Source: Candidatus Terraquivivens yellowstonensis (GTDB lineage: Archaea > Thermoproteota > Nitrososphaeria_A > Caldarchaeales > Wolframiiraptoraceae). Taken from it: 64,000 nucleotides of DNA. A program made the translations under genes and the position numbers. Position 1 is the first letter of the stretch; every line of letters begins with the position of its first letter. The stretch spans positions 1 through 64,000 of the forward strand of contig JAKCEW010000004.1 in assembly GCA_023539445.1 (NCBI GenBank), in the 5' to 3' direction. The notes under the pieces were generated by a model that saw nothing but the letters and a program-made list of their open reading frames with translations, had not been told where the DNA came from and did no database searches. This document shows, piece after piece, positions 28,450 through 37,548 of the stretch.

Positions 28450-29667
28450 ATGAAAGATATAATGGTTGTAAAGCTCGGTGGCTCTGTCCTTCAAGACTCT
28501 AAGGCTCTCGAAAAGGCGGCATCTTGGGTAAAGGACTTGCTGAAAGGGCATGGACTGGTTGTAGTAGTCTCTGCGCTAAAGGGAATGACTGATGAGCTAT
28601 TGAAGACGGCTAAGGAGGTGAACCCGGACATCCGACCTGACATGCTTGATGAGATTCTGGCGATGGGTGAAAGGACGAGTGCTAGGCTTTTCACGGCTGC
28701 GTTGAACAGGTTCGGCGTCGATGCTGTCTTGGTAGACCCATCCACTGAGTACTGGCCCATAATAACGGACGAGGAACATCTCGATGCGAATCCTATCTAC
28801 AGTGAGACGGAAAAACGATGTAAAGAGAAACTCTTACCACTAATCGAGGCTGGCAAAGTTCCTGTCGTATGTGGATATATTGGTGTTAGTACTTCAGGTA
28901 AGATAACTACGTTGGGTAGGGGTGGTAGTGACACGACCGCCATATTGCTCGGTAGTTGTCTAAATGCTACGGAAGTTGTCTTAATTAAGGATGTTGAGGG
29001 AATATATTCAGGAGATCCGGATAAAGTCAGCAAAGCCGAGATAATCGAGACGCTTAACGTGGACGAGGTTAGATTGCTGACCGAGGGCGGTGCGAAGGTC
29101 ATTCACTCGAAGGCACTAAGATACCTGTCAGAGGGGCTCAAGTTAAGAGTATCTAGCATGGAAGGTCTAGGAAGGTCAGGAACCGTCATAATCGGCACTC
29201 TCCCAAAGCTTGAGGTCAGCAGACATCCGGCTAAAGTGACCATGATAACAATACTTTCGAAAAATTCGGACGGGGCATCAATGGTTAAACTTGTTGTTGA
29301 GTTCGTTCAGAAGAATAATGGAGAGATCCTAAACATAACTACTGGTGAAAAATCCATCATCGTGTACGCAGACTTGGACACGAAGTTGATGGATGAATTG
29401 CATAAAGAAGTTGTTGAGTCGGGCATTGGCAAGGCCATAAGCTTTTTCGAGGGGTTATCCGCTATAAGTATAAGCGGCAGGATGCTTGAAACAAGTCCAG
29501 GCGTGATACATAAAGTCGTTGCGCCGCTCGCGATGTATGGTATAAACATATATGGTCTGGTGACTATAAGTTCATCCATCAGGATATTCGTTTCTGCAAA
29601 AGATGCAGAAAGGGCTGCCTCTCTTATAAAAGAAAATCTGGAGGTGGAATTGAATGAGACAAATTAA
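28450..29667 (+). CDS. lysC: Aspartate kinase
   Basis: This enzyme of about 405 residues makes aspartyl phosphate, the first step to aspartate semialdehyde. The kinase domain (1-265) starts VVKLGGSVLQD and has GRGGSDTTAILLG and VEGIYSGDPDKV. Two ACT domains (about 275-400) suggest feedback inhibition. ATG 28450 is about 8 nt after the GGAGGGGGG ribosome-binding site (28433-28441); GTG 28444 is also in frame but too close. It is first in an eight-gene operon in which its product feeds aromatic synthesis as well as Lys/Thr/Met. Confidence 0.95.
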   Translation: MKDIMVVKLGGSVLQDSKALEKAASWVKDLLKGHGLVVVVSALKGMTDELLKTAKEVNPDIRPDMLDEILAMGERTSARLFTAALNRFGVDAVLVDPSTEYWPIITDEEHLDANPIYSETEKRCKEKLLPLIEAGKVPVVCGYIGVSTSGKITTLGRGGSDTTAILLGSCLNATEVVLIKDVEGIYSGDPDKVSKAEIIETLNVDEVRLLTEGGAKVIHSKALRYLSEGLKLRVSSMEGLGRSGTVIIGTLPKLEVSRHPAKVTMITILSKNSDGASMVKLVVEFVQKNNGEILNITTGEKSIIVYADLDTKLMDELHKEVVESGIGKAISFFEGLSAISISGRMLETSPGVIHKVVAPLAMYGINIYGLVTISSSIRIFVSAKDAERAASLIKENLEVELNETN

Positions 29668-30709
29668 AGTTGCTGTGCTTGGAGCGACTGGAATGGTCGG
29701 TCAGCAATACGTAGGCATGCTCTCGAGACATCCATGGTTCAAGCTATCGTGTGTCACAGGGAAGGAGTCTGTCGGTAAGAAGTATGGAGAGGCTGTTAGG
29801 GGAAACCCCATCAACATTCCCTCTAGCGTAGTCGACATGGAGGTTTTACCGAATGAGCCAAAGTATGTTGACGCAGACCTCGTTTTCTCTCCGCTACCGA
29901 CCGAAGCCGCTCGTGAGTCGGAGCCGCTCTTTGCGCAAGAAGGTTTCCCCGTCGTGAGTGATGCCTCCGCTCATAGAATGGAGAAAGATGTCCCCCTCAT
30001 CGTGCCTGAGATAAATCCAGAACATATCGAGTTGATAGACATCCAGAAAAAGAATAGGAAGTGGGATGGATATATTGTAACAACGCCCAACTGCACAACC
30101 GTAGGTCTGGTCATGCCCCTTAAGCCCCTTCATGACGCTTATGTCCTTAAGAAAGTCATAGTGACTACGATGCAGGCGGTCTCGGGTGCAGGCTTCCCAG
30201 GCGTACCTTCACTATCCATACTCGGGAACGTCATACCGTATATATCTGGTGAGGAGGGAAAAGTGGAAAAAGAGACGCAGAAGATATTGGGAAAGTTCAA
30301 AGATGGAGCTATCGACCCAGCTCGCATAACCATCGAGGCAAGTTGCACCAGAGTTCCGACGATTGATGGACATCTAGAATCCGTCTACGTTGAAACGGAG
30401 AAGGCAGTAAGTGTAGACGATGCAAAAAGGATGCTAGCGGAGTTCAAAGGCATACCGCAGGAGTTGGGGCTCCCTACAGCTCCTGAGAAGCCGATAATCG
30501 TCATGGAGGAAGAGGACAGGCCGCAACCAAGGCTTGACATATATGCTGGAAGCGTTCCGGGCATGAGTGCGGTCGTTGGAAGGGTGAGGCCCGCAAAAGA
30601 CGAAAGGGCTTTAAAATTCTTTGTTCTCAGTCATAACACGATAAGGGGTGCTGCCGGAATAGCGATACTTACGGCTGAGTTATTGCACGCATCTGGGAGG
30701 ATAGAGTGA
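29654..30709 (+). CDS. asd: Aspartate-semialdehyde dehydrogenase
   Basis: This 351-residue NADP-dependent enzyme reduces aspartyl phosphate to aspartate semialdehyde. The N-terminal GATGMVGQQYV Rossmann motif and the catalytic Cys in TTPNCTTVGL (about residue 152) are clear. The start overlaps lysC by 14 nt, showing tight coupling. In this organism the product is also the amino-ketose precursor substrate for AroA', encoded next. Confidence 0.96.
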   Translation: MRQIKVAVLGATGMVGQQYVGMLSRHPWFKLSCVTGKESVGKKYGEAVRGNPINIPSSVVDMEVLPNEPKYVDADLVFSPLPTEAARESEPLFAQEGFPVVSDASAHRMEKDVPLIVPEINPEHIELIDIQKKNRKWDGYIVTTPNCTTVGLVMPLKPLHDAYVLKKVIVTTMQAVSGAGFPGVPSLSILGNVIPYISGEEGKVEKETQKILGKFKDGAIDPARITIEASCTRVPTIDGHLESVYVETEKAVSVDDAKRMLAEFKGIPQELGLPTAPEKPIIVMEEEDRPQPRLDIYAGSVPGMSAVVGRVRPAKDERALKFFVLSHNTIRGAAGIAILTAELLHASGRIE

Positions 30710-31506
30710 TGGTTTTCGGAAAGCAAGTTAGGTTGAACAGAATAACGGAAAAAGGAAAGATGTTATGCATACCGATGGATCACGGCGTTACTATAGGCCC
30801 AGTCAAAGGCTTAGACAAAATATTCGATACGATAGAAAAGGTAAGTCTCGGGGGAGCCACAGCTATTTTAGCACATAAAGGCATACTTAGAATGATGCCC
30901 AAACCCCTGAACGTAGGCACAATAATGCACGTATCTGCAAGCACGTCATTGGGGCTCTCGCCTAACTTCAAGGTAAGGGTTTCAAGCGTGGAAGAGGCGT
31001 TGAGGCTTGGAGCGGATGCCGTTTCCGTTCATGTTAACATTGGATGTAGCGATGAGCCGAAGATGTTGAAAAAACTTGGAATTCTTGCTGATGAGTGTGA
31101 TGAGTGGCAGGTACCATTCATAGCAATGATGTACCCGAGGGGTGAGAATATAAAAAATCCAAGCGATCCAGACATCGCCGCACATGTTGCAAGGATAGGC
31201 GCCGAGCTTGGAGCCGACATCATAAAGACGCCATACACAGGCAGTCCGGATACGTTTAGGAAAGTCGTGGATGGATGCCCCGTTCCTGTAGTTATAGCTG
31301 GCGGGCCGAAGGCAGAAAGCGACTTGGAAGTTTTGAAGATGGTAAAGGAAGCTATGGAGGCTGGCGCTATTGGTGCGGCGATAGGTAGGAACGTGTTTCA
31401 GCATGATAACCCATTCGCGATAACGAAGGCGCTCAGAGCAATAATAGTTGAAGAATATACAGTTAACGAAGCACTGGAGGTGCTCAAAGACGCCCTTGCT
31501 AAGTAA
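30709..31506 (+). CDS. aroA': 2-amino-3,7-dideoxy-D-threo-hept-6-ulosonate synthase (AroA')
   Basis: This 265-residue class I aldolase-like enzyme joins aspartate semialdehyde with a deoxyketohexose phosphate, replacing DAHP synthase. It has the DhnA-family features: CIPMDHGVTIGP at the N-terminus, the Schiff-base lysine region GADIIKTPYTG, and the phosphate-binding VVIAGGPKAES and GAIGAAIGRNVFQ. ATG 30709 overlaps the asd stop (TGATG); GTG 30706 is also possible. Being next to lysC-asd fits its need for aspartate semialdehyde. Confidence 0.93.
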   Translation: MVFGKQVRLNRITEKGKMLCIPMDHGVTIGPVKGLDKIFDTIEKVSLGGATAILAHKGILRMMPKPLNVGTIMHVSASTSLGLSPNFKVRVSSVEEALRLGADAVSVHVNIGCSDEPKMLKKLGILADECDEWQVPFIAMMYPRGENIKNPSDPDIAAHVARIGAELGADIIKTPYTGSPDTFRKVVDGCPVPVVIAGGPKAESDLEVLKMVKEAMEAGAIGAAIGRNVFQHDNPFAITKALRAIIVEEYTVNEALEVLKDALAK

Positions 31507-32548
31507 AAAAGAAGTTTGCTTAGATCTAAGGGACTGGGATGACGAAATCTTTAAGGAGGCACTGTCAAAAGGAATTACTGCATACTATTGCGACCCCGAT
31601 AACGTTCCTCAAGAATTCAGACAAAAAGTGACGACGTACTCAGATACACCAACTGGGGACGTTCTTGTTGTACCGCTCGGTAAAGAGGCGCCGCAAGCTA
31701 AGAGGTTTGCAGTATATGCCGTCGTTCTAAATTATGGCGACGTAGAAAAACTGATATCCGCAGCAAAACTTGGTGCTGAGGTTTTGATAGTAGATACTAA
31801 GGATTGGAAGATAATACCATTGGAAAACATAGTTGCATATTTGCAGAAAACGTCAGCGAAGCTCATGGCAAAAGTCAATAGCCCTGAAGAGGTTGAAACT
31901 ATGTATGGAATCCTAGAAAAGGGCGTCGATGCCGTCTTATTCAAGCCAAGGAGCAAAGCAGATATTGGTAGGATCTTTGATGCTATCAATTACATCGCGA
32001 ATGTTCAGCTTTCTCCGGTAAAAGTTGTAGAGGTTAAGGACGTGGGAATGGGAGATAGAGCATGTGTTGATACCGTATCTATTTTATCAATGGGCGAGGG
32101 GATGCTTGTTGGAAGTAAAGCAAGCTTTCTGTTCCTTGTACACAACGAGTCCATAGGCTCATCATTCACAGAACCGAGACCCTTCAGGGTGAATGCTGGT
32201 GCGATACATAGCTATGTCCTGACACCATCAGGCGGAACTAAATATTTGTCGGAGATAAAGGCAGGCGATAGAGTCTTAGTAATTAACACGCAGGGTTCAG
32301 CAAGACCTACCACAGTCGGCAGGGTAAAGATAGAAAGGAGGCCTTTGAGACTCATCAGGGCTGAGGTTGACGGTGAAGAGGGTTCCGTCATCTTGCAAAA
32401 TGCTGAGACCATAAGGCTCGTAGGGATTGATGGTAAACCTATCTCGGTAACAGAGATCAAGCCAGGCGATAAAGTATTGGCATACATAAGCAAGGAGAAG
32501 GCCAGACATTTCGGGATTGCCGTTGACGAATTCGTAATAGAGAGATAA
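31496..32548 (+). CDS. aroB': 3-dehydroquinate synthase II (AroB')
   Basis: This 350-residue archaeal enzyme oxidatively deaminates and cyclises the AroA' product to 3-dehydroquinate with NAD. Family features include CLDLRDWDD at the start, AKLGAEVLIVDTKDWKIIPLENIVA, and a C-terminal region with GDRACVDTVSILSMGEGMLVG, FRVNAGAIHSYV and the beta-rich tail. TTG 31496 is chosen; the longer frame (from 31448) would overlap AroA' with non-homologous sequence. The 11-nt overlap with AroA' implies coupling. Confidence 0.92.
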   Translation: MLSKKEVCLDLRDWDDEIFKEALSKGITAYYCDPDNVPQEFRQKVTTYSDTPTGDVLVVPLGKEAPQAKRFAVYAVVLNYGDVEKLISAAKLGAEVLIVDTKDWKIIPLENIVAYLQKTSAKLMAKVNSPEEVETMYGILEKGVDAVLFKPRSKADIGRIFDAINYIANVQLSPVKVVEVKDVGMGDRACVDTVSILSMGEGMLVGSKASFLFLVHNESIGSSFTEPRPFRVNAGAIHSYVLTPSGGTKYLSEIKAGDRVLVINTQGSARPTTVGRVKIERRPLRLIRAEVDGEEGSVILQNAETIRLVGIDGKPISVTEIKPGDKVLAYISKEKARHFGIAVDEFVIER

Positions 32549-32580
32549 CAGTCAATCAAACATAGAATACCGGTGAATCG

Positions 32581-33288
32581 ATGTTTATGACGACAGAACG
32601 GTTCAAAATGTGCGTATCAACGTTTGGAAGAGACGTACAATCTTTGAAAGATTCTGTGCTTAAAGCGATAAGTATCGGTGCGGATGTTGTAGAGGCCAGA
32701 CTCGATTATTTGGAAGATTTGGATGCCAACGTTTTAAGCTCGGTGCTGAGGCCTTACATGGATAAACTCATTTTAACTCTCAGACCTCATTATGAGAGCG
32801 GGTTATTTGAGGGTGATGAAGAAGAGAGAGCCAGGATTCTCAAACGGTTGAGCCGAGAGGCCCCAGCATACGTTGACATAGAGCTCCGTTCTCCCATGTT
32901 TCAAGATTTATTAAAAGAACTGATGAAGGCAGGCGTCACCGCAATAGTTTCATGGCACGACTTTGAAAAGACACCGGAAACCGATGAACTCCGAAGAATA
33001 GTCAGCTTAGCCATGAGTTGTGGAGGCATCGCTAAAGTTGTAACCATGGCGAAATCTTTCAGCGACAACCTAAGGATTCTCTCGCTATACCGTACGGATG
33101 ATAAACATAGGCTCATTGCTTTTTGCATGGGAGCGGAGGGCATCTTGTCGAGGTTTCTCTCAGTAATGCTTGGAGCGCCCTTCATGTATGTCTCATTGCC
33201 TGGGGCACCTACGGCACCCGGTCAACCCAGCATTACTGAGGCGAGGGAGCTTATACGCATACTTTCGTCAAACTACTATGGGAGGTGA
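32581..33288 (+). CDS. aroD: 3-dehydroquinate dehydratase, type I
   Basis: This 235-residue TIM-barrel enzyme forms 3-dehydroshikimate through a lysine Schiff base. VEARLDYLED, the catalytic His in VSWHDFEKTP and the lysine in GGIAKVVTMAKS are visible, as is SLPGAPTAPGQPS near the end. The product ends with a TGA (33286-33288), after which the aroE frame continues in the same phase without an in-frame start codon. A GGTGA-type ribosome-binding sequence precedes the start. Confidence 0.94.
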   Translation: MFMTTERFKMCVSTFGRDVQSLKDSVLKAISIGADVVEARLDYLEDLDANVLSSVLRPYMDKLILTLRPHYESGLFEGDEEERARILKRLSREAPAYVDIELRSPMFQDLLKELMKAGVTAIVSWHDFEKTPETDELRRIVSLAMSCGGIAKVVTMAKSFSDNLRILSLYRTDDKHRLIAFCMGAEGILSRFLSVMLGAPFMYVSLPGAPTAPGQPSITEARELIRILSSNYYGR

Positions 33289-34167
33289 GCGAACGTATCA
33301 GCGCAAACATGCTTTAGCAACAAAAGGCTTGTAGGTCTCGTCGGACATCCTGTGAAACACTCGATATCTCCGGACATTCACAATGCCGCATTCAATCACC
33401 TAAACCTCAACTATACCTATATCGCATTTGATGTAAAGGAAAATGAGTTCAGAGCTGCGGTCAGGGGCCTTAAGGCTCTAGGAGCCGCAGGCTTTAATGT
33501 GACGATACCATATAAGCAGAAGGTCGTGAGGTTTTTGGATAAACTTGCGGATGATGCAAAAACCATAAAGGCCGTGAACACCGTCGTAATTGATAAAGAT
33601 AGAATGTTTGGATACAACACGGATGTTCTAGGTGTAATAAAAGCTCTCATGCCCTACAAAGATATGTTGAGCGGTTGTGAGGCTTTGATACTTGGTGCGG
33701 GAGGGGGTGCTTCGGCTGCTGCTCTAGCGCTGGCTAGGCTCGGTTGCAATCATGTAACGTTTGTCAGCCGAACACCTTCAAAGGCCCGCAGGCTTGCGAG
33801 CTTCTTAAGACGCAGACTTAAAATTTCTGTAAAGGGTTTTGGTCTTTCAACAAGTAACTTATCCGCTATTGCTAAAGATTACAACGTCATAATTAATGCA
33901 ACGCCCGTTGGTATGTGGCCGAATAGCAGTCACTCATTACTCAAGAAGGAACAAATACGAAGCGGGTCTGTCGTAATGGACATGGTGTACAACCCTCCCG
34001 AGACTATGCTTCTTAAAGAGGCAAAGCTTGCGGGTGCCATATGTGTCTCTGGGCTGGACATGTTGATCTTTCAAGCCGCGGAGTCCTTTAAGTTGTGGAC
34101 TTCTTTAGAGCCACCAATAGAGGTTATGAAGAGCGCCGCCATAGAAGCGATAGGTCGTTTTGTATGA
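33285..34167 (+). CDS. aroE: Shikimate dehydrogenase, with an apparent frameshift near its start
   Basis: The NADP-dependent enzyme reduces dehydroshikimate. Motifs are GLVGHPVKHSISP (substrate loop), FNVTIPYKQKV with the catalytic Lys, NTDVLGV, GAGGGASAAALAL and ATPVGMWPN. The conserved first strand KRLVGLVGHP lies in a frame with no ATG, GTG or TTG before it. The only sensible start is GTG 33285, overlapping the aroD stop (GTGA). It gives MSERISAN, typical of archaeal AroE, but hits a stop at 33315. One extra base (or two missing) near 33308-33312 would join the two frames. Assembly error, mutation or recoding are all possible. GTG 33352 is in frame but removes the first strand. Confidence 0.82.
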
Positions 34168-35042
34168 AGGCTACCGCTAGAGCACATGGTGCTATAACGA
34201 TCGTTAACGCCATATCAACCGGTAAAGGAGCGGCCATGGGCATTGACCTTTACACCGAAGCCACAGTAGAAATAGGCGGCAGGGACGTGGAAGTTATTAT
34301 AAAAGAAAATCCAGATGAAGACACAACGCTAGCAAAGGCGGCGGTGAAGAGGGTATTGAAGTTAGTGCAAATGGACTGCGGGGCGCATGTTGAAATCAGC
34401 TCGAACATACCAATTGGTAAGGGTTTGAAGAGTTCCAGCGCAGCCGCTAATGCTATAGTTCTGGCTACGGCAAGGGCTATGAACTTGAACTTGAGCGATG
34501 CTGAGATATTAAACATAGCTGTTGATGCTGCGATCGAGGCTGGTGTTACCATAACGGGTGCTTATGACGATGCTTGCGCTAGTTATTATGGCGGGATTGT
34601 TGTCACAGATAACCTGAGGAGGCAGATCGTGAAAAGGGATGAGGCCCCAGAAGACCTTTTTGTTGTTTTGCTTGTCCCAGAATTTAAGAGCTATACTAAG
34701 TTTTTCGACAAGAATTTGCTTAAACCTATCGCATCTTTCGTTGAGGTCGCGTATAGGATGTCCCTAAATGGGGAATATTGGAGGGCCCTAACACTCAACG
34801 GCATACTTCATGCGGCAGCGTTAAACTATGGAGCGAAGAAAGCTTTAGATGCCATAAGGGCGGGAGCCTTAGCCGCTGGCCTATCCGGCACCGGACCTGC
34901 TATCGCTGCTGTGTGTAACAAAGATGTGATGAACGATGTTGCCAGTGCATTGAGTGAAAAAGGATGCGATATTATAATAGCTAAGCCAAACAATAAGAAG
35001 GCATATTCATGGGTTGGTGGTTCCGTTGCAGGTTTCGGTTAA
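34164..35042 (+). CDS. aroK: Shikimate kinase, archaeal GHMP type
   Basis: This 292-residue GHMP-family kinase, unrelated to bacterial AroK, phosphorylates shikimate. It starts MKATARAHGAITIVNAI and has the ATP loop PIGKGLKSSSAAANAI (about residue 85-100) and the C-terminal AAGLSGTGPAIAAV motif. ATG 34164 overlaps the aroE stop (ATGA); the frame extends 69 nt further upstream inside aroE, but that part lacks homology. The gene is translationally coupled within the aromatic operon. Confidence 0.93.
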   Translation: MKATARAHGAITIVNAISTGKGAAMGIDLYTEATVEIGGRDVEVIIKENPDEDTTLAKAAVKRVLKLVQMDCGAHVEISSNIPIGKGLKSSSAAANAIVLATARAMNLNLSDAEILNIAVDAAIEAGVTITGAYDDACASYYGGIVVTDNLRRQIVKRDEAPEDLFVVLLVPEFKSYTKFFDKNLLKPIASFVEVAYRMSLNGEYWRALTLNGILHAAALNYGAKKALDAIRAGALAAGLSGTGPAIAAVCNKDVMNDVASALSEKGCDIIIAKPNNKKAYSWVGGSVAGFG

Positions 35043-36318
35043 ACCTTCGGTAATATCAGGCAAGGTGCGAGCTCCACCTAGTAAAAGCTACAGCCATAGG
35101 GCGATAATAGCCGCCTCTATGACAGATGGCAAGTGTGTTGTAGAAAATGTTTCAAGATCCGATGATGTTCTTGCTACGATTAATGCATGTAAAAAATTCG
35201 GTGCCTCCATCGAGGAGGAAGGCGACAAACTCATCATCCAAGGTTTCTCAACACCTAATGCACCGGATGATGTTATAAATGTTCAGAATTCGGGAACAAC
35301 GTTAAGGATAATGACCGGTGTAAGCTGCTTGGTTCAGGCCGGCTACGTAGTCCTCACAGGCGATGAGAGCATAAGGAGGAGACCGATGCAACCACTTCTC
35401 GATGCCCTCAATATGCTTGGAGGGGAGTGTTGGTCTGCAAGGCTTAACGGCTGCGCACCCATAATAGTTAAAGGCGGGGGATTAAAGGGCGGCAACGCTT
35501 GGATGACCGGTAAAATATCCTCACAGTTCGTCTCCTCCATACTTTTCTCATCACCAAAGGCCTCAAGCGATACGTCGCTCATGATACAAGGAGAGCTTGT
35601 CTCGAGACCTTACGTTGATGCAACCATAAACGTACTTGAGAGGTTCGGTGTTCATATAGAAAGAGAAGGGTATAGGATCTTTCGCATTCCTTCGCAACAA
35701 AATTTTAAGCCCACGTGTTTCATAGTTCCTGGAGATTTCGGACTCGCTTCCTTCATGATGGCTGCGGCGCTCATGACGGACGGTTCAATTACGGTTGAAG
35801 GGCTCAGTCAAGATTTGCCGCAAGCCGATGCCGCCATAGTTGATATACTTACTGAAATGGGAGCTAATGTTAAGCTGGATTACGTTTCTGGAAACGTGAG
35901 CGTTAGCGGAGGCGGAAAGCTTAGGGGCGGTAGCTTTAATCTATCCGATTCGCCAGACCTCTTACCTGTCGTAGCAGTCTTAGCAACTAAATGTGAGGGG
36001 ACAGTAGAGATAACAGGCGTGGAGCATGCGAGAGTTAAGGAAAGCGATAGGGTCAGCGCACTTGCTCATGCCCTTTCTAAGATAGGGATGAACGTAAGAG
36101 AAGCAGCAGATGGTTTGAGCATAACGCGGGGCAAGCTTGTTAAGCACGCTATACTCGACCCCAAAGGAGACCACAGGCTTTTCATGGCGTATTGTCTTTT
36201 AGGACTTATCTTAGAAGGAGGATGTACAGTACTAGGAGCAGAGTCCGCGAGCGTATCCTACCCGAATTTTCTTAGGGACCTTGCTAGTCTAGGTGCAAAG
36301 TTTGAGCTATTAGAATGA
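35017..36318 (+). CDS. aroA: 3-phosphoshikimate 1-carboxyvinyltransferase (EPSP synthase)
   Basis: This protein of about 433 residues adds enolpyruvate to shikimate 3-phosphate. Motifs are APPSKSYSHRAII (PEP/S3P site), NSGTTLRIMTG, GDESIRRRPMQPLLDAL, SSQFVSSILF and the C-terminal RVKESDR and DPKGDHRLFMAY. The start is in the last 26 nt of aroK; GTG 35017, TTG 35014 and TTG 35026 are possible. It is the last gene of the operon; no chorismate synthase follows within the window. Confidence 0.95.
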   Translation: MVPLQVSVKPSVISGKVRAPPSKSYSHRAIIAASMTDGKCVVENVSRSDDVLATINACKKFGASIEEEGDKLIIQGFSTPNAPDDVINVQNSGTTLRIMTGVSCLVQAGYVVLTGDESIRRRPMQPLLDALNMLGGECWSARLNGCAPIIVKGGGLKGGNAWMTGKISSQFVSSILFSSPKASSDTSLMIQGELVSRPYVDATINVLERFGVHIEREGYRIFRIPSQQNFKPTCFIVPGDFGLASFMMAAALMTDGSITVEGLSQDLPQADAAIVDILTEMGANVKLDYVSGNVSVSGGGKLRGGSFNLSDSPDLLPVVAVLATKCEGTVEITGVEHARVKESDRVSALAHALSKIGMNVREAADGLSITRGKLVKHAILDPKGDHRLFMAYCLLGLILEGGCTVLGAESASVSYPNFLRDLASLGAKFELLE

Positions 36319-36411
36319 TTGAATATAACGTAACTTGTGCCGCTACGCTAATGATCACGGTATTCCGGATCAATTTTGCAATCTTCATCGGAAAGTTCTC
36401 GATACGCTACT

Positions 36412-37548
36412 CTAACCTATGACCAGCTTTTCGGGAACTAGTTTCCCTTCCTTGAATCTGGTAGGCAAGAACGGCCTCATGAGTTCGTCAACCTCTCCGT
36501 ATAGTATGTTTTTAGCTAGCAACTTGCCGATTAGAGGCCCCATCATGAAGCCATGGCCGCTGTCACCATAAGCCACGTAAAGCCCTTCCGGCCAATCCGG
36601 GTCTCTTCCCATTATGTGGCTTGAGTCTGCGGACATAGAGTAATATCCACTCCAGCACCTCATGATTTTAGCTCCTCTTAGGACAGGGAACCTCTTGTAC
36701 ACTGCCTTTGCCCATTTTACCAAAAAGTCGAGCGTGTTCTCTAGAGGTAGTAGCCCACTCTTTACTGGAACCTCTATGCTTCCAAGTATCTCACCTTTAA
36801 GCGCCTGACCGACATATGCTGAAGTCCCGAAGTCTATGACTAAAGGTTCAATAAAATACCTGTAGGATTCTGTTAAGGCCATCTCCTTTCTTTCGGGTTC
36901 CGTCGGTAACTCGATACCTAAGCCTCTTAGGAGCTCATCAGTCCAGGCACCTGCAGTCAATAAAACGACATCGGCCTCCACTTTGCCGTTGGGAAGCATG
37001 ACACCCACGACCTTGTTGTTCTCTACGAGTACCCTTTCAACAGGAGATCTCTCGAACAACTTAGCACCAAGCTTAGCGGCTGCTTTGTAGTAACCGAATG
37101 CTACGTAATTGTGGAAGCAGCTTCCGTTCTGTGGCCCAAAGAAGCCCTCGAGGACGTCGTCCGTGTATATATACGGATACTTTTCTTTAATTTCTGATGG
37201 TGAAAGAAACTCTCCAGGTATTCCGAGACGCTCCCACATTTTGTTCTTTTCACGAAACGCTTTAACTTGCTCCTCAGTAAACAGTAACCAAAGATAGCCA
37301 CCTGTTGTTATTATCATGTTCCAGCCAGTAATCGATGATAACTTGACCATAATTTTCTTCGACTCTATGGCAAACTTGGAATTTTCCTCGGTCCAGAAGT
37401 GGACCCTGAACCTACTTGCCGATCTTACTGTTGAGCCGTACGACAGGTACTCCTTCTCTAAGATCACTATGTCCTTTACTCCAAGCTTTGCCAAGTTGTA
37501 TGCTGAAGAAAGGCCCATGATTCCTGAGCCCACTATTACAACCCTCAC
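36412..37548 (-). CDS. FAD-dependent amine/imino-acid dehydrogenase, beta-type subunit (DAO family)
   Basis: This 378-residue D-amino-acid-oxidase-fold flavoprotein has the N-terminal dinucleotide motif VVIVGSGIMGLSSAYNLAKLG and the C-terminal YVAYGDSGHGFMMGP segment binding the flavin. It resembles the beta subunit of sarcosine oxidase and of dye-linked L-proline dehydrogenases. The start overlaps the end of the alpha-like gene (37545), so the two are coupled subunits. Substrate is probably an N-methylated or cyclic amino acid; which one is not decidable. Confidence 0.85.
   Translation of the reverse strand: MRVVIVGSGIMGLSSAYNLAKLGVKDIVILEKEYLSYGSTVRSASRFRVHFWTEENSKFAIESKKIMVKLSSITGWNMIITTGGYLWLLFTEEQVKAFREKNKMWERLGIPGEFLSPSEIKEKYPYIYTDDVLEGFFGPQNGSCFHNYVAFGYYKAAAKLGAKLFERSPVERVLVENNKVVGVMLPNGKVEADVVLLTAGAWTDELLRGLGIELPTEPERKEMALTESYRYFIEPLVIDFGTSAYVGQALKGEILGSIEVPVKSGLLPLENTLDFLVKWAKAVYKRFPVLRGAKIMRCWSGYYSMSADSSHIMGRDPDWPEGLYVAYGDSGHGFMMGPLIGKLLAKNILYGEVDELMRPFLPTRFKEGKLVPEKLVIG

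Noticed and set aside
36319-36411. C/D box small RNA in the gap between aroA and the flavoprotein gene
   Set aside because: A weak C-box-like GATGA is present on the minus strand, but no D box follows at a sensible distance.
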